DNA from: an uncultured Bacteroidia bacterium
Lineage (GTDB): Bacteria > Bacteroidota > Bacteroidia > Bacteroidales > F082
DNA: 64,000 nucleotides
Assembly (NCBI GenBank): GCA_913009755.1
Contig: CAJVWU010000005.1
Coordinates: forward strand, 22,164 to 86,163
Reading direction: 5' to 3'
Shown here: in pieces, positions 20,234 to 29,929 of the stretch
Position numbering within the stretch: position 1 is the first letter of the stretch
Layout of the letters: every line of letters starts with the position of its first letter
Made by a program: the position numbers and the translations under genes
The notes under the pieces: generated by a model
The model's input: only the letters and a program-made list of their open reading frames with translations
Databases searched by the model: none
Told to the model about the DNA's origin: nothing

Positions 20234-21661
20234 TTATTGCACTTTAACCAATGGAGGGTTTTCCCATTTACCCGTCGGGGGGGCTTCTTTAGGGCCATAA
20301 AGTCTTAGTATTACGAAAAAAGGGCCATCGGGAGCAGGCAACCAATTTGATTCCAGCTTTTTACCAGGCGAAACTTTTTGAATGTATAAAGTGAGTGAGC
20401 CATCTTTTCCCATAACGAATTGTTTCATCATGGTAGAATTAAGCAGATAGCGTTTCGGTAGATTTTCGACCAGTAGTTGAGTCTTGCTGTCGTACATGGT
20501 AAGCGACCAGAAAGCGTTTACCGGGGGCAATTGGCCTTTTGCAAATGTGATCCGGTAATTATTTTTTGCTGTATTCAGAGGTTGCCCGGCGCTATCAGTA
20601 AAATAGACCGGATAGACTGCTTCTTTCCCTGAATTCCCATAAAGACCTGTATGTGCAGCTACTGCCCGCATAACATAGAAATTAGAAAGCCCATAGTTTT
20701 TAACCGCACTCTCTTTTAAAAATTTCCTTGTTCCAAAGATCTTGGCACTGGCCAACGGGTCTGAAGCAAATTTTTTAATAAATGCTTCAATTTCAGCAAA
20801 TCCATCTTTTACCCCTTCTTTTAAGGCTTTTTGAATTTCAGGACTAAACTGATTGATATCAAATGAATCCAAAGTTCCGATACCAATTTTGGCAAAACGC
20901 TTCATTAATTTTTTTTCATCGGGAAGTTTTTCAGAAAGACTTAAAACAAAGTTTATGTATTTGAAGGAATTAATATTAAACTGGTCACCTTCGTGCCAAT
21001 TTGGAAATTTAACCGCCGGTGCTGCCGGAGGGGCCGGAGTTCCAAGGAAAGTACTTAACGGTTGAAACTGATAGCCAGCCTGAATTTCTTTTACTCTTGC
21101 AACATCTTTAGAATCAAATAATTGCGTACGTATGATGCTAAAGACCATATTTGTTTCACTGTGAATGACTTCTTTTATATTTTTCGGGACTTTACCATGC
21201 CATCCGGGGCCTGTAATCAGATAATTTCCGGGAACATTTCCCTTCGTCACGGTGCTTACGTAAGCGAAATTATGTGTATATAAATCTATTAGCTGAACCT
21301 GATAAAACCGGTTTTTTTCCATTTTTGGTATCGTAAGAACCAGAGGCTCCGTTCTCAAATCACCCCAAAACATACAATAGGGTGTGTCGGAGTTGGGCGC
21401 TACTATTGCCTTGTCTTTTGGGGTGTAAACCCTTGCCACACAAGCCAGATTATTAAACCCTCCCTTGTATTCCGGAGAGTTTGGATTGACAGCATACATA
21501 TACATGGTTTTGTAATTTACCACCAGCGGAAAGCCATAGATGTAAGCCTCTTTTGCTATTTGTCTGGCTTGCCCGGGGGATAGCTCATCCTGATGGCTGC
21601 AACCGGAGAGCGCCACAGCCAGTATGGCTGTAATCGAAATTAAAAATGTTTTTGTTTTCAT
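20234..21661 (-). CDS. DUF1254/DUF1214 lipoprotein, paralogue 2
   Basis: A 475-residue predicted lipoprotein (ALSGC, Cys21). DUF1254 features: ARQIAKEAYIYGFPLV, APNSDTPYCMFWGDLRTEP, FYQVQLIDLYTHNFAYV. DUF1214 features: LPPVNAFWSLTMYDSKTQLL and PFFVILRLYGPKEA at the end. It is exported and probably membrane-anchored. Spacing to paralogue 1 is 50 bases and to paralogue 3 is 98 bases. Confidence 0.9.
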   Translation of the reverse strand: MKTKTFLISITAILAVALSGCSHQDELSPGQARQIAKEAYIYGFPLVVNYKTMYMYAVNPNSPEYKGGFNNLACVARVYTPKDKAIVAPNSDTPYCMFWGDLRTEPLVLTIPKMEKNRFYQVQLIDLYTHNFAYVSTVTKGNVPGNYLITGPGWHGKVPKNIKEVIHSETNMVFSIIRTQLFDSKDVARVKEIQAGYQFQPLSTFLGTPAPPAAPAVKFPNWHEGDQFNINSFKYINFVLSLSEKLPDEKKLMKRFAKIGIGTLDSFDINQFSPEIQKALKEGVKDGFAEIEAFIKKFASDPLASAKIFGTRKFLKESAVKNYGLSNFYVMRAVAAHTGLYGNSGKEAVYPVYFTDSAGQPLNTAKNNYRITFAKGQLPPVNAFWSLTMYDSKTQLLVENLPKRYLLNSTMMKQFVMGKDGSLTLYIQKVSPGKKLESNWLPAPDGPFFVILRLYGPKEAPPTGKWENPPLVKVQ

Positions 21662-21759
21662 TTTGGTGTGTTTTTCAGGTTCATCACCCGGAATACAGTA
21701 ATTTTATTCCGGGTGATCGTTATTGTCTTTCTGAACCTTGCCCGGCCATCATTAACATG

Positions 21760-23187
21760 CTATTTTACTTTTTTAACGGGGGGAACTATCCATGCTCCGT
21801 CTAAAACGCTCTTTTCAGGCCAGTATAACCTTAATGTCAGGTTGGTTAATCCTTCTTTTGTTGATGGTAACCAATCGGAAGTTTTATCTCCTCCCGGATT
21901 AGTACTTTGGATATAAATATCCAATGAGCCGTCTTTATTATATTTAAGATCATCTCTGTCGCCCAGTGCAAATCTGTTGAGCGGGTTTGCTATTAAAAAA
22001 TCTTTGCTGTTATAGGCCGTGAGTGACCAAAATGCTTTTACCGGAGGCAATTGATCTTTATCGAAATGGAGAACATATTTGTTTTTACCATTTATGGGGT
22101 TACCGTCACTATCCATTGACGTAGTCGGATAAACGGCATCTGCGGCTAAATTGGCTCCAAGGCCTATGAATGCAATCAAGGCCCTAAATTCATAATTTAT
22201 TCCATAATTGCCCATCCCTTCTGTCATAAGCAACCATCCATTCACAACCTTTAGTCCTGCATCTACTTTTCCTGTGGAAATGGCTATCCATTTTTGATGC
22301 TCTTGCTCAGGAATAGCATTTAGTTTTTTTATTAGTTCGGGCGAAAATCTTTTCATCGAAAATGTCTGCCCTGCAATAATTCCTATTGATTTCATTTCTT
22401 TAACTATGGAAGAATCAGCCTTTGCAGGCGGGTTGGTAGCCATTAATTGAGCAAGTTTGTTAAAGTATTCTTCAGTAGTTAAAGCTCGGGTATCCTCTAC
22501 CGGTACAATTTTTTTGTTTTCTTCAGAAACGGTACCTATTACCGGCTCATACTTTTTCCCATATTTACTTAAAAGATCTACTTTCATTCCATCTTGAAAT
22601 TTTGCTACTATTGTAGCACCATCTCTTGCGCTATTGACCTGGGTTCTGCCAATCATCCAGACGATATTTGTTGGTGATTTAACCTGAGTCATTCCTTTAG
22701 GAACTTTTCCTTTCCAAAAAGGACCTGTAATTAAAAATGTATGTGCACCGGTTCCTGTTGTTCTTGGTCCCGGGACAAAAAAGACATTGGAGTAAGCATC
22801 ATACAGAGGCAACAGATAATATCTTTTGGATGCAGGAACACTTAATACCACAGGCTCTGCTTTTAAATCAAACCAAACATTCGAATAATAAGTATCTACA
22901 TTGGGTTTTACAATCGCGGTAAATTTATCGTCAGGAAACTGTCTGAAATGACCTGTCTGATTTACAGGAGCATAAACCGATGTTGGCTTTTTAACGTTTG
23001 TAGAGATTTTTTTGGTGTAATCCATCAAAATCATCGGGTATCCAAAGACGTAAGCTTTTGTTGCAATTTCAATAACCGTACTGTCAGGAATTGTGTTTTT
23101 GTCAGAAGTTTCTTTTTTAGTGGAATTTCCACAAGCTGTAACGATAAACAGCAATAAAACCAATGTGCTGACTGATACTTTTTTCAT
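21760..23187 (-). CDS. DUF1254/DUF1214 lipoprotein, paralogue 3
   Basis: A 475-residue predicted lipoprotein (FIVTAC, Cys19), first of the three in transcription order. It carries the same pattern: ATKAYVFGYPMILMDYTKK, KPNVDTYYSNVWFDLKAEP, YYLLPLYDAYSNVFFVPG in the DUF1254 part, and LPPVKAFWSLTAYNSKDFLI plus NLTLRLYWPEKSVL in the DUF1214 part. The three paralogues have similar lengths, so the array arose by duplication followed by divergence. Two TetR-fold genes lie upstream on the same strand. Confidence 0.9.
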   Translation of the reverse strand: MKKVSVSTLVLLLFIVTACGNSTKKETSDKNTIPDSTVIEIATKAYVFGYPMILMDYTKKISTNVKKPTSVYAPVNQTGHFRQFPDDKFTAIVKPNVDTYYSNVWFDLKAEPVVLSVPASKRYYLLPLYDAYSNVFFVPGPRTTGTGAHTFLITGPFWKGKVPKGMTQVKSPTNIVWMIGRTQVNSARDGATIVAKFQDGMKVDLLSKYGKKYEPVIGTVSEENKKIVPVEDTRALTTEEYFNKLAQLMATNPPAKADSSIVKEMKSIGIIAGQTFSMKRFSPELIKKLNAIPEQEHQKWIAISTGKVDAGLKVVNGWLLMTEGMGNYGINYEFRALIAFIGLGANLAADAVYPTTSMDSDGNPINGKNKYVLHFDKDQLPPVKAFWSLTAYNSKDFLIANPLNRFALGDRDDLKYNKDGSLDIYIQSTNPGGDKTSDWLPSTKEGLTNLTLRLYWPEKSVLDGAWIVPPVKKVK

Positions 23188-23217
23188 TGTTTTGCATTTT
23201 AAATTAATAATTTATTC

Positions 23218-23310
23218 TTATTGTAATTTTTTTATCCCGTCTTTAGCTGCTTCTAAATCAGTCATAAAGCCGGTGTTACCGTGTAAGATGGCAACTGTGG
23301 CAGACCGCTT
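23218..23310 (-). other. short open remnant of unknown identity
   Basis: An ATG preceded by GGAAGA opens a 30-codon frame ending TGFMTDLEAAKDGIKKLQ and TAA at 23218–23220. I do not recognise it. It may be the C-terminus of a lost gene between the DUF1254 genes and the TetR-fold gene. Confidence 0.25.
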
Positions 23311-23347
23311 CATTCTTCCGGAAACCACATCGCTATATCAGTACTCG

Positions 23348-23848
23348 TTATATATCATAATGTTGATTGAGTTTAATTATGATTTCTCCTGTTTCTTCTG
23401 AAACACGTTTCATGTGTTTGGAAGTAAGATTATTTACATCTAATCCCGACTGCCATGATTCAACAAATGTCAGCCATATTGAAGCAAGGTGTTCCTGATT
23501 ATCAGTGAACTTAAAATGACTTTTTAATAAGGGGAACACAACGGGTTTGAAAATGCTGATGCATTGTAAATGAACCAGCTTCATTTCCGGTTCTTCCCCG
23601 GCCACAGATAACTGCTTGCAGAATTTTAATTCATCAGGATACCCGGCCAGCAAGTCAAACAGCTCGTTATAAGTTGCTGTTTGGTTTTTTATTCGTGATA
23701 AAATAAGGTCAACCTTGTCAATATGAAGTGCCAGAAGCGCATTTCTGAAATTCATCAAAGAATCGTTTTCACCGATAAACGGAACGGTTCCTTTATCGCC
23801 TTTATTTGCAAATTCTGTGTAAGCTTTATTCAGAAGACAATCATCCAT
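23348..23848 (-). CDS. TetR-fold protein with degenerate DNA-binding segment
   Basis: A 166-residue protein homologous to its upstream neighbour: IWLTFVESWQSGLDVNNLTS near its C-terminus matches LWLTVGETWYSRLDPDNLSS in the neighbour. The N-terminal AYTEFANKG aligns with the first TetR helix, but the following stretch (GENDSLMNFRNALLALHIDK) lacks the usual helix-turn-helix pattern with its conserved Gly and the YHHF motif. It may bind ligand or partner without binding DNA. Starting at 23848 gives 166 residues, shorter than the 190–210 usual for the family. The assignment rests on my own alignment by eye. Confidence 0.6.
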   Translation of the reverse strand: MDDCLLNKAYTEFANKGDKGTVPFIGENDSLMNFRNALLALHIDKVDLILSRIKNQTATYNELFDLLAGYPDELKFCKQLSVAGEEPEMKLVHLQCISIFKPVVFPLLKSHFKFTDNQEHLASIWLTFVESWQSGLDVNNLTSKHMKRVSEETGEIIIKLNQHYDI

Positions 23849-23862
23849 TACAACTGTATAAT
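23847..23862. promoter_or_regulatory. imperfect palindrome over the start of the HTH-poor TetR-fold gene
   Basis: ATTACA–ACTG–TATAAT, arms match at five of six positions and resemble the perfect palindrome upstream of the neighbouring TetR gene. Weak evidence for a second operator. Confidence 0.25.
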
Positions 23863-23988
23863 CGGTTGTCAGATAAAACCCATACTTTCTGTTTAAGGAA
23901 AGAAATGGTTTTTATCGTAAGTCCGTTTAATGTAGCAAAGCTACAACAGAGAACACCGGGATTTTATACACCCTTGTATAGAAATGGA

Positions 23989-24573
23989 TTAAAACGTTGA
24001 TTTTATCCTGGAGTATAAACCTGAGGAGATAAATTTCATTACCGAATCCATAATATCTTGTGCCAGTTTTTGCATTTTTTCAGATGACAGGTTGTCGGGG
24101 TCCAACCTTGAGTACCACGTTTCCCCAACGGTTAACCACAAATTAAAGGTATCCTCATCATTATGGTGCAGACCGAATTGTCTGGAAAATAATTTCAGGA
24201 CAAATGCCCTGGCAGAAGCATTGTATGTTTTCAGAAACAGGTAATTGAAAGCCGGATCAATCCTGTTCAAAAATAACTGTCTGTTGAATTGCAATGGAAT
24301 GGGATATTTCTCTATGAACAGATACAGGTCAGGAAAAAGATTTTTGCATTTCACGGCACCTGTGGAGCAAAACTGCTGACTTATCACCCAGTGTTTATCC
24401 AGCAACTCTTCGATGAAAACCTCCATGTCACCAAAGTGATGATAAAAAGATGCCCTGGGTGACCCTATCTCTTTACTGATCTTGTTTATGCTTAGGTTCT
24501 CCGGTCCATACAAAGCAAAATGCCCGTAACCTTTTTCAATCCACTTTTGTTTTGAAGTATCCGGCCTTGACAT
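23989..24573 (-). CDS. TetR family transcriptional regulator
   Basis: A 194-residue regulator from the ATG at 24573 (MSRPDTSKQK); the frame extends ten codons further upstream, but that would cover the promoter element. The N-terminal HTH reads NLSINKISKEIGSPRASFYH and HFGDMEVFIEELL, typical of TetR. The C-terminal domain is the ligand-binding bundle. It lies upstream of the HTH-poor paralogue and of three DUF1254 lipoprotein genes, which are plausible targets. A palindrome and a -7 element lie just upstream, which suggests autorepression. Confidence 0.87.
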   Translation of the reverse strand: MSRPDTSKQKWIEKGYGHFALYGPENLSINKISKEIGSPRASFYHHFGDMEVFIEELLDKHWVISQQFCSTGAVKCKNLFPDLYLFIEKYPIPLQFNRQLFLNRIDPAFNYLFLKTYNASARAFVLKLFSRQFGLHHNDEDTFNLWLTVGETWYSRLDPDNLSSEKMQKLAQDIMDSVMKFISSGLYSRIKSTF

Positions 24574-24600
24574 TATTTTAATTATTGACTTAAGAAACAG

Positions 24601-24625
24601 CAAATGTATTAAATTACATTGTAAT
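24601..24625 (-). promoter_or_regulatory. tetR promoter -7 element and operator-like palindrome
   Basis: On the minus strand TACATTTG (24608–24601) matches TAnnTTTG, 28 bases before the ATG at 24573. Directly upstream, ATTACA–T–TGTAAT (24613–24625) is a perfect 13-base inverted repeat, a size and position usual for a TetR-family operator. Confidence 0.5.
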
Positions 24626-24688
24626 AGCTGATTATTGGAAAAAATGCATCGATAACATGACCATCATCAGGGAGTGAAAAAACACATT

Positions 24689-27600
24689 TTACTTATTTTG
24701 AACTTTTTTCATGCTTTTTTTCTCTTGCCGTTGCCCTTTGGTGTTGATGCCCATTGTGGAAAGCATCCCGCTAAGAAGGCTTTTCCAGAGGTAATTGGCA
24801 ACCGACCTTTGGGTCTCCCTTTTAAAATAAACAACACCTTTTTTCGGCGGACGGGCAAACCTGGGGTTGTTGGAGCGGAGAACCAAATCGTTGATCAGAA
24901 AATTGAAGACCGGGGAAAAGAACTTTGAACTCACCTGTGATTTTCTGACATCATACATCCTCAGCTTGAGCTTTTTATACCTGAACAACAGCATGCCACC
25001 TGACTCAATATTGTTGCCCGAAATAAATGCGGAAGCTATTTTTCCCTTACCCCGCAAAATGGAGATGCCGAGGATGTTTTCCGTTAATCCGTTCAATCTG
25101 GTCATATCAATGGTTTCCGATTTTACAGACATGCTGAAATCGTCATTAGTACTAAAAAGGGGAAATAAAATTTCAGCATCCATACGGGCGTCACCCATCA
25201 CCCGTGTGCTGAGCAGTATTTTCAGATTTGTAGTGTCGGGTATAGATGAATAATTATTACTGAGGTTATATGCCATGACATTAAAATGATCAAAAAAGGC
25301 CATTCCCGGTTTAACTGACTTTTTTGAATATTCACCGTAAAGAAGATAAGAATCCCTGATATCAACCGTATCAATGGTTATTTTTCGGTTGAGGCTTCGC
25401 AGGATATCCTGAGGCATCTTTTTATAGATTCCCGGTTTAAGCGGATATTTCATATTGCGGAACATCCGAAGGTCAACCTGGTCAACCATTAAACGGCCAA
25501 AATGAATGTGCTCAGTGTTTAAAAAATCATCAAAGTCAAAATCCATGGCCTCCAGCCTTTTGCCAAATACTTTTACGCGGTCGGTCTGGTAAACGGCTTT
25601 TTGAAAAAATGTTTTTTCGGAATACCTCGGCATCACATAAAACGAATCAACAGTGATGGATTTCCGGGGAAAATCATAACGGATCAAACCCGATTGAATC
25701 TCGTATAAACTGTCGCCTGTAATATAAGACTTGCCCCGTAAATCAATGCTCATGTTTTTAATTATTTTAGGGAAACCTTTTGAAACCATCGTTGTATCAA
25801 TATTTATCCCACTGACTTTAAGGGCTATATTATTGATGTTGACGGACCGGGTTGTGGAATCGCCATTTGAATGAAAATGCAGGGAAACATCATCCAGCAG
25901 CGTCGTGTCAACTTTCAGACTGGTCATCAGGTCGGCGTAATTCATGATGATGGCCATATCAATGTTGAAGCTTGTTTTTTTCTTTTTTGTGTTTATTTGA
26001 TGGAGTAATAAGTCCAGATGGCTGAATGTCAGTTTATCCACCTTTAATTTCGTGGGAATTGCTTCCTCAAGGTAAATACCTGAAAAAACCACACGTTTAC
26101 TGTTTAGGTAAAAGTCGGCGGAATCGTAAATTCTTATGTTGTCCCGTTTTCTAAACAAATCCCCTGTCTTTAAATTTTCAATGGTCAGGTTGCGTTCTTC
26201 CGGATTATTCCTGGCCTGACCGATAGCGAGGAAAGTATTGTTCAGTGTATCCGACCAGGTGATGCTGTCAAATGACAATTCAATATTGTCGAATAAATTT
26301 TTATCAGCCGGTTTCCCGTTAAAACGGGCCAGGTTGAAGTTGACAAGCTGAAATAAAGAACTGGCCGAATCGCCAAGTTGAGAAATATTGATAAAGATAT
26401 TTTTGAACCGGATGCTATCGTAAACAATGTCAAATAATTTTTTTATGCCGTTCAAAGAAGACGTATTGTTGTTTTGACTTGGCTGCTTTTTTGGTTTTAT
26501 CACAACATCCGATTGCAAATTTTCAACCAGCAAATTTCCGAACACAATGCTGTCGTCCTGTATCAACAACGGGTAATCTATCTCCTTAACGTCCAGTTTG
26601 GCCAGGTTGAGGTGTTCAATCCTGAAAGATGAATCAGCTCCGTTTCCGGCCTGAAAAGAAATATTCAGGTTTTGCAAATCCAGGGAACGGTCAGACAAAT
26701 TGAACCCGACGTGTTTAACCCGTGTCAGGTGATCTTTGATGCCCATGTTCAGGTTTGAAAACTCAACAGACCCTTTCAGTTTATCAACAATGGAAGCATC
26801 CAGGCGCTTGCCGGGGTTTACATTTTGCAATTGTGTATTCAACCTTGTATTAATCTCAACCGGCCTTTGGGACGAATCCGTTAAGGTCAGTTTAATGTCT
26901 GCGTCCGACAAGCCAAGATAGGCTATGTCAAGTGCAAAAGGCAGGTCAAACGCAAAATTCCCGGAATCGTTCGTTCTTTCACCTTTCAGTGTTATGGTTC
27001 CCTGAAAGACGGGGTTTTCAACCTGAAATGTATCCACTTTCACCCCGTTCCCATTGAGGGCATTCATAGGATCGAAGCCCTTCAATTCAGCATAATCGAA
27101 ACCATAGCGGTTGTTTTCCGTTTTCCCTTTGCCGGCCAGGATCCCTTTCACATTCCTGACGGTTAAAACCTTCTTGCGGTAACGGATGTTTCCCGTATGA
27201 AATGAATTCCCCTTATTGCCGAGATACCCTTTCAGGTTTACCATATCCAATGTGGGTTTGCCTATCACCAGACCCCGTGAACTATATGAAGGCAGGCCCA
27301 GGTTGATACAGGTAAAATTCAATCCCGAAACATCCAGGCCAAAACGGCCGGCCCGGTATATTTTTCCGGAAGCATCCTGAACCATGATTTCTTTAAGATG
27401 AAAATAATGGTTCAGTGAAAATTTATTTCCGCCGTCACGGGATTTGAACATCGGGTTATCAAGGTCAATATTAAAACGGGGGTTGATGGCCGAAACTGTA
27501 ATTGACATTGGGTGGCCGGCATTCAGCAAAGCTGCATCAAACCTGCCCAGGGATAATTTGTCAAAATGAATATCCGTCACCGCCGGTGATGTTGCCGTGT

Positions 27601-28861
27601 CACCGGTCAGGTTCAGGTCGTTGATAACAAGTTTTCCTGTTAAAGACGAATAATTGCAATCATGAAAAGCAACCGTTAGATTTTTTTCGGGAACATAAAA
27701 CCGCGAATTATCGGTACTGAGCATTATCTGTTTGCCGTTAAGCATTTTCATCGGGTCAGCCAGGACAGAAGAGTCAATCATAACACCCCTGATCATCAAA
27801 TGAATATTGTTGACTTCGGTAATGGTATCATCCTGGTTTCTCACATTGTAAAAGCTAATCCGTTTCAGGTTAAAACTGTCCAGTTCAAACCGCTTAAATA
27901 TTTTCTTTAACTCACTGATTTTGTGTTTGGAAAGGGTATCACTTTTCGGTTTCATCTTACCCGGGAGGTAATAAGCAACATACCCGTCAGCGATCATAAC
28001 CGAATTCAAATTCAGGCCGCTTAACTTTTCCGCTTTTGCAAGGTCCAGTCCGCTGAGCAAAATTTTGCCGGCTTTCAGGCTGACCCTGCTTTTATTTTTT
28101 CCACCGTGCCACTGGGGGGAGATCAATAAATTATCAATAATCACTTTCTTTTTTTTAATGCTAAATATGGCCCTGTCCAGGCTGACAGTATAACCCGGCA
28201 GTAACATTTTATGGAAATTGTTTATTTCAAACAAAACATCATTTGAAAAAAGGATCTGTTTCTTTGCAATTTCAGGGGTCGGCGAAGTGTTTAGATTATA
28301 CATTTCGATGGTAAAATTAACCAGGTTAACCGGAGATCCGTTGGCCGTGCCGGGTTTCAGGCTTACTGATCCATAATGAATTGAGACCAGGTTTATCCGT
28401 ACATCGGCAGATGTTTTGTTAACATGGTGTTTTGTCAATAAGGCCATTAGCGAATCGGGCTTAAACAGATTTTTTCCGTTTAGCAGCCCGCCTTCAAACC
28501 GGATGGCCGGTTTTTCGATTAGCAGTTGACGTGCTCTGAATTTTTTATATCGTATCAATTGAAAAAGGGATACATCTTTGAGGGCAATGGTGTCAAAAGC
28601 GATCCGGTTTAACTTGTACCTGTTTTCTTTATCAATAAAAATACTGTCGAAAGTAAAGACCGGCTTTTCAAGCAGAATATCGCCTTCCAATAAATTGAGG
28701 TTTACCTTTCCGATGGTCAGGCGGGCTTTTCCTTCCGACTGTTTGTGGACCAGGTTGCTTAGAAAATATCCAATCAAATCACCGCGAAAAAGCCAGCTTG
28801 CAAAGGATAATGCCAACAGCGAAAATAAAATAATCAATAATATTTTAAGCCGGTTTTTCAT
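24689..28861 (-). CDS. giant AsmA-like envelope protein
   Basis: A 1,390-residue protein with one N-terminal membrane anchor (about 5–25) and an otherwise periplasmic chain of repeating amphipathic beta-strands with motifs such as IDNLLIS, NLNLTGDT and LRNVKGI, ending in a basic tail (KGQRQEKKSMKK). This matches AsmA/TamB/DUF748-type proteins, which are thought to bridge inner and outer membranes and carry lipid. Assignment is by architecture only; no short diagnostic motif exists. Its ATG overlaps the stop of the upstream nuclease-family gene as ATGA, so they are cotranslated. Confidence 0.75.
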   Translation of the reverse strand: MKNRLKILLIILFSLLALSFASWLFRGDLIGYFLSNLVHKQSEGKARLTIGKVNLNLLEGDILLEKPVFTFDSIFIDKENRYKLNRIAFDTIALKDVSLFQLIRYKKFRARQLLIEKPAIRFEGGLLNGKNLFKPDSLMALLTKHHVNKTSADVRINLVSIHYGSVSLKPGTANGSPVNLVNFTIEMYNLNTSPTPEIAKKQILFSNDVLFEINNFHKMLLPGYTVSLDRAIFSIKKKKVIIDNLLISPQWHGGKNKSRVSLKAGKILLSGLDLAKAEKLSGLNLNSVMIADGYVAYYLPGKMKPKSDTLSKHKISELKKIFKRFELDSFNLKRISFYNVRNQDDTITEVNNIHLMIRGVMIDSSVLADPMKMLNGKQIMLSTDNSRFYVPEKNLTVAFHDCNYSSLTGKLVINDLNLTGDTATSPAVTDIHFDKLSLGRFDAALLNAGHPMSITVSAINPRFNIDLDNPMFKSRDGGNKFSLNHYFHLKEIMVQDASGKIYRAGRFGLDVSGLNFTCINLGLPSYSSRGLVIGKPTLDMVNLKGYLGNKGNSFHTGNIRYRKKVLTVRNVKGILAGKGKTENNRYGFDYAELKGFDPMNALNGNGVKVDTFQVENPVFQGTITLKGERTNDSGNFAFDLPFALDIAYLGLSDADIKLTLTDSSQRPVEINTRLNTQLQNVNPGKRLDASIVDKLKGSVEFSNLNMGIKDHLTRVKHVGFNLSDRSLDLQNLNISFQAGNGADSSFRIEHLNLAKLDVKEIDYPLLIQDDSIVFGNLLVENLQSDVVIKPKKQPSQNNNTSSLNGIKKLFDIVYDSIRFKNIFINISQLGDSASSLFQLVNFNLARFNGKPADKNLFDNIELSFDSITWSDTLNNTFLAIGQARNNPEERNLTIENLKTGDLFRKRDNIRIYDSADFYLNSKRVVFSGIYLEEAIPTKLKVDKLTFSHLDLLLHQINTKKKKTSFNIDMAIIMNYADLMTSLKVDTTLLDDVSLHFHSNGDSTTRSVNINNIALKVSGINIDTTMVSKGFPKIIKNMSIDLRGKSYITGDSLYEIQSGLIRYDFPRKSITVDSFYVMPRYSEKTFFQKAVYQTDRVKVFGKRLEAMDFDFDDFLNTEHIHFGRLMVDQVDLRMFRNMKYPLKPGIYKKMPQDILRSLNRKITIDTVDIRDSYLLYGEYSKKSVKPGMAFFDHFNVMAYNLSNNYSSIPDTTNLKILLSTRVMGDARMDAEILFPLFSTNDDFSMSVKSETIDMTRLNGLTENILGISILRGKGKIASAFISGNNIESGGMLLFRYKKLKLRMYDVRKSQVSSKFFSPVFNFLINDLVLRSNNPRFARPPKKGVVYFKRETQRSVANYLWKSLLSGMLSTMGINTKGQRQEKKSMKKVQNK

Positions 28862-29898
28862 TTTTGGTTTGGGCTGTAAATGTCTATATAAACCGGTAAA
28901 TGATCACTATAACCCCCGATATATTTAAAACCCGAATAAGTCCTGTTCAATTTAATTCCCAGGTTTTTTTCATCTTTTTCAAGTAAAAATCCGGCGTCAA
29001 ATACGTGGGCTTTGTTGTTGACAATTCCCAGTTTATTGGTTTTTTTCAGTAAAGGCTGCGAAACGATGGCCTGGTCAAATATATTCCATTGCGAACCGTA
29101 TTTCAGTGTGCCCCTGGCTTTATTATACTTCGGTACGGGGATAAGGGTTACGAGTGCACAGCGCGAAGTGCCGGCGGTCAGGTAGCGGATGCTTTCATCT
29201 TCGGGGTCATCGTTAAAGTCACCCATGATCAGGATGTTGGGACGAGGGGTAACACGACAAACAGAATCACAAGCCGACTTAAGCACGATGGCTGCCAAGT
29301 GCCTCAAAGGCCGGGTTTCCATCAGGCCGCCATACCTTGATGGCCAGTGGTTGAAAAAAATATGGAGGGTGTCACCATCAACCAGAAACTTCATATAAAG
29401 TATGTCACGGGTCCTCATGATGGAATCATTTTTCTTTTTCAGGTGAATGGGCCGGGCATATAACAATGTCAGCCTGTCGGGAAGATAGATGGCCCCCACG
29501 TCAATACCACGGTGGTCGTATGATTCAAAATGAACAATGCGATAATGGTCATTTTTCAACGGGGTTTTACGGATCAGATCGTCCAGCACCCGGCGGTTCT
29601 CAATTTCGGCAAAACCCATGACGGCTACCGGCTCCCACTCCCCCAGGGCGACAATCACTTTAAAAATGTGCTGCCGTTTTGTTTTGTACCGTTCGTAAGA
29701 CCAGTGCCGCTGACCTTCCGGTGTGAATTCATTGTAATTGATGGTGGTGTCAGGAAAAGGGTCAAAGAAATTTTCCACATTGTAAAAAGCAACCCGTAAA
29801 GAACCGTTCCCATTCGTTGTGCCGGGTTGTGGAAGTGCCGGCTGCAAAACCAACAATGACAGCGTGAAATAAAAGAAGAAAAATTTAGCGTTCAACAT
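28858..29898 (-). CDS. secreted endonuclease/exonuclease/phosphatase family protein
   Basis: A 346-residue EEP-fold protein with a signal peptide (MLNAKFFFFYFTLSLLVLQP). Key segments are VAFYNVENFFDP (metal-binding Asn/Glu), GFAEIENR (catalytic Glu), ESYDHRGIDVGAIY, NHWPSRYGG (His) and ILIMGDFNDDPED (Asp/Asn), then a final SDHLPVYIDI. The set is complete, so a metal-dependent phosphodiesterase or nuclease acting outside the cytoplasm is expected. The ATG at 29898 is chosen over the open frame that extends to 30063 because the signal peptide starts there. Confidence 0.9.
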   Translation of the reverse strand: MLNAKFFFFYFTLSLLVLQPALPQPGTTNGNGSLRVAFYNVENFFDPFPDTTINYNEFTPEGQRHWSYERYKTKRQHIFKVIVALGEWEPVAVMGFAEIENRRVLDDLIRKTPLKNDHYRIVHFESYDHRGIDVGAIYLPDRLTLLYARPIHLKKKNDSIMRTRDILYMKFLVDGDTLHIFFNHWPSRYGGLMETRPLRHLAAIVLKSACDSVCRVTPRPNILIMGDFNDDPEDESIRYLTAGTSRCALVTLIPVPKYNKARGTLKYGSQWNIFDQAIVSQPLLKKTNKLGIVNNKAHVFDAGFLLEKDEKNLGIKLNRTYSGFKYIGGYSDHLPVYIDIYSPNQK

Positions 29899-29929
29899 AT
29901 CCGAATTTGAAAACTCAAGTTTAACAATT

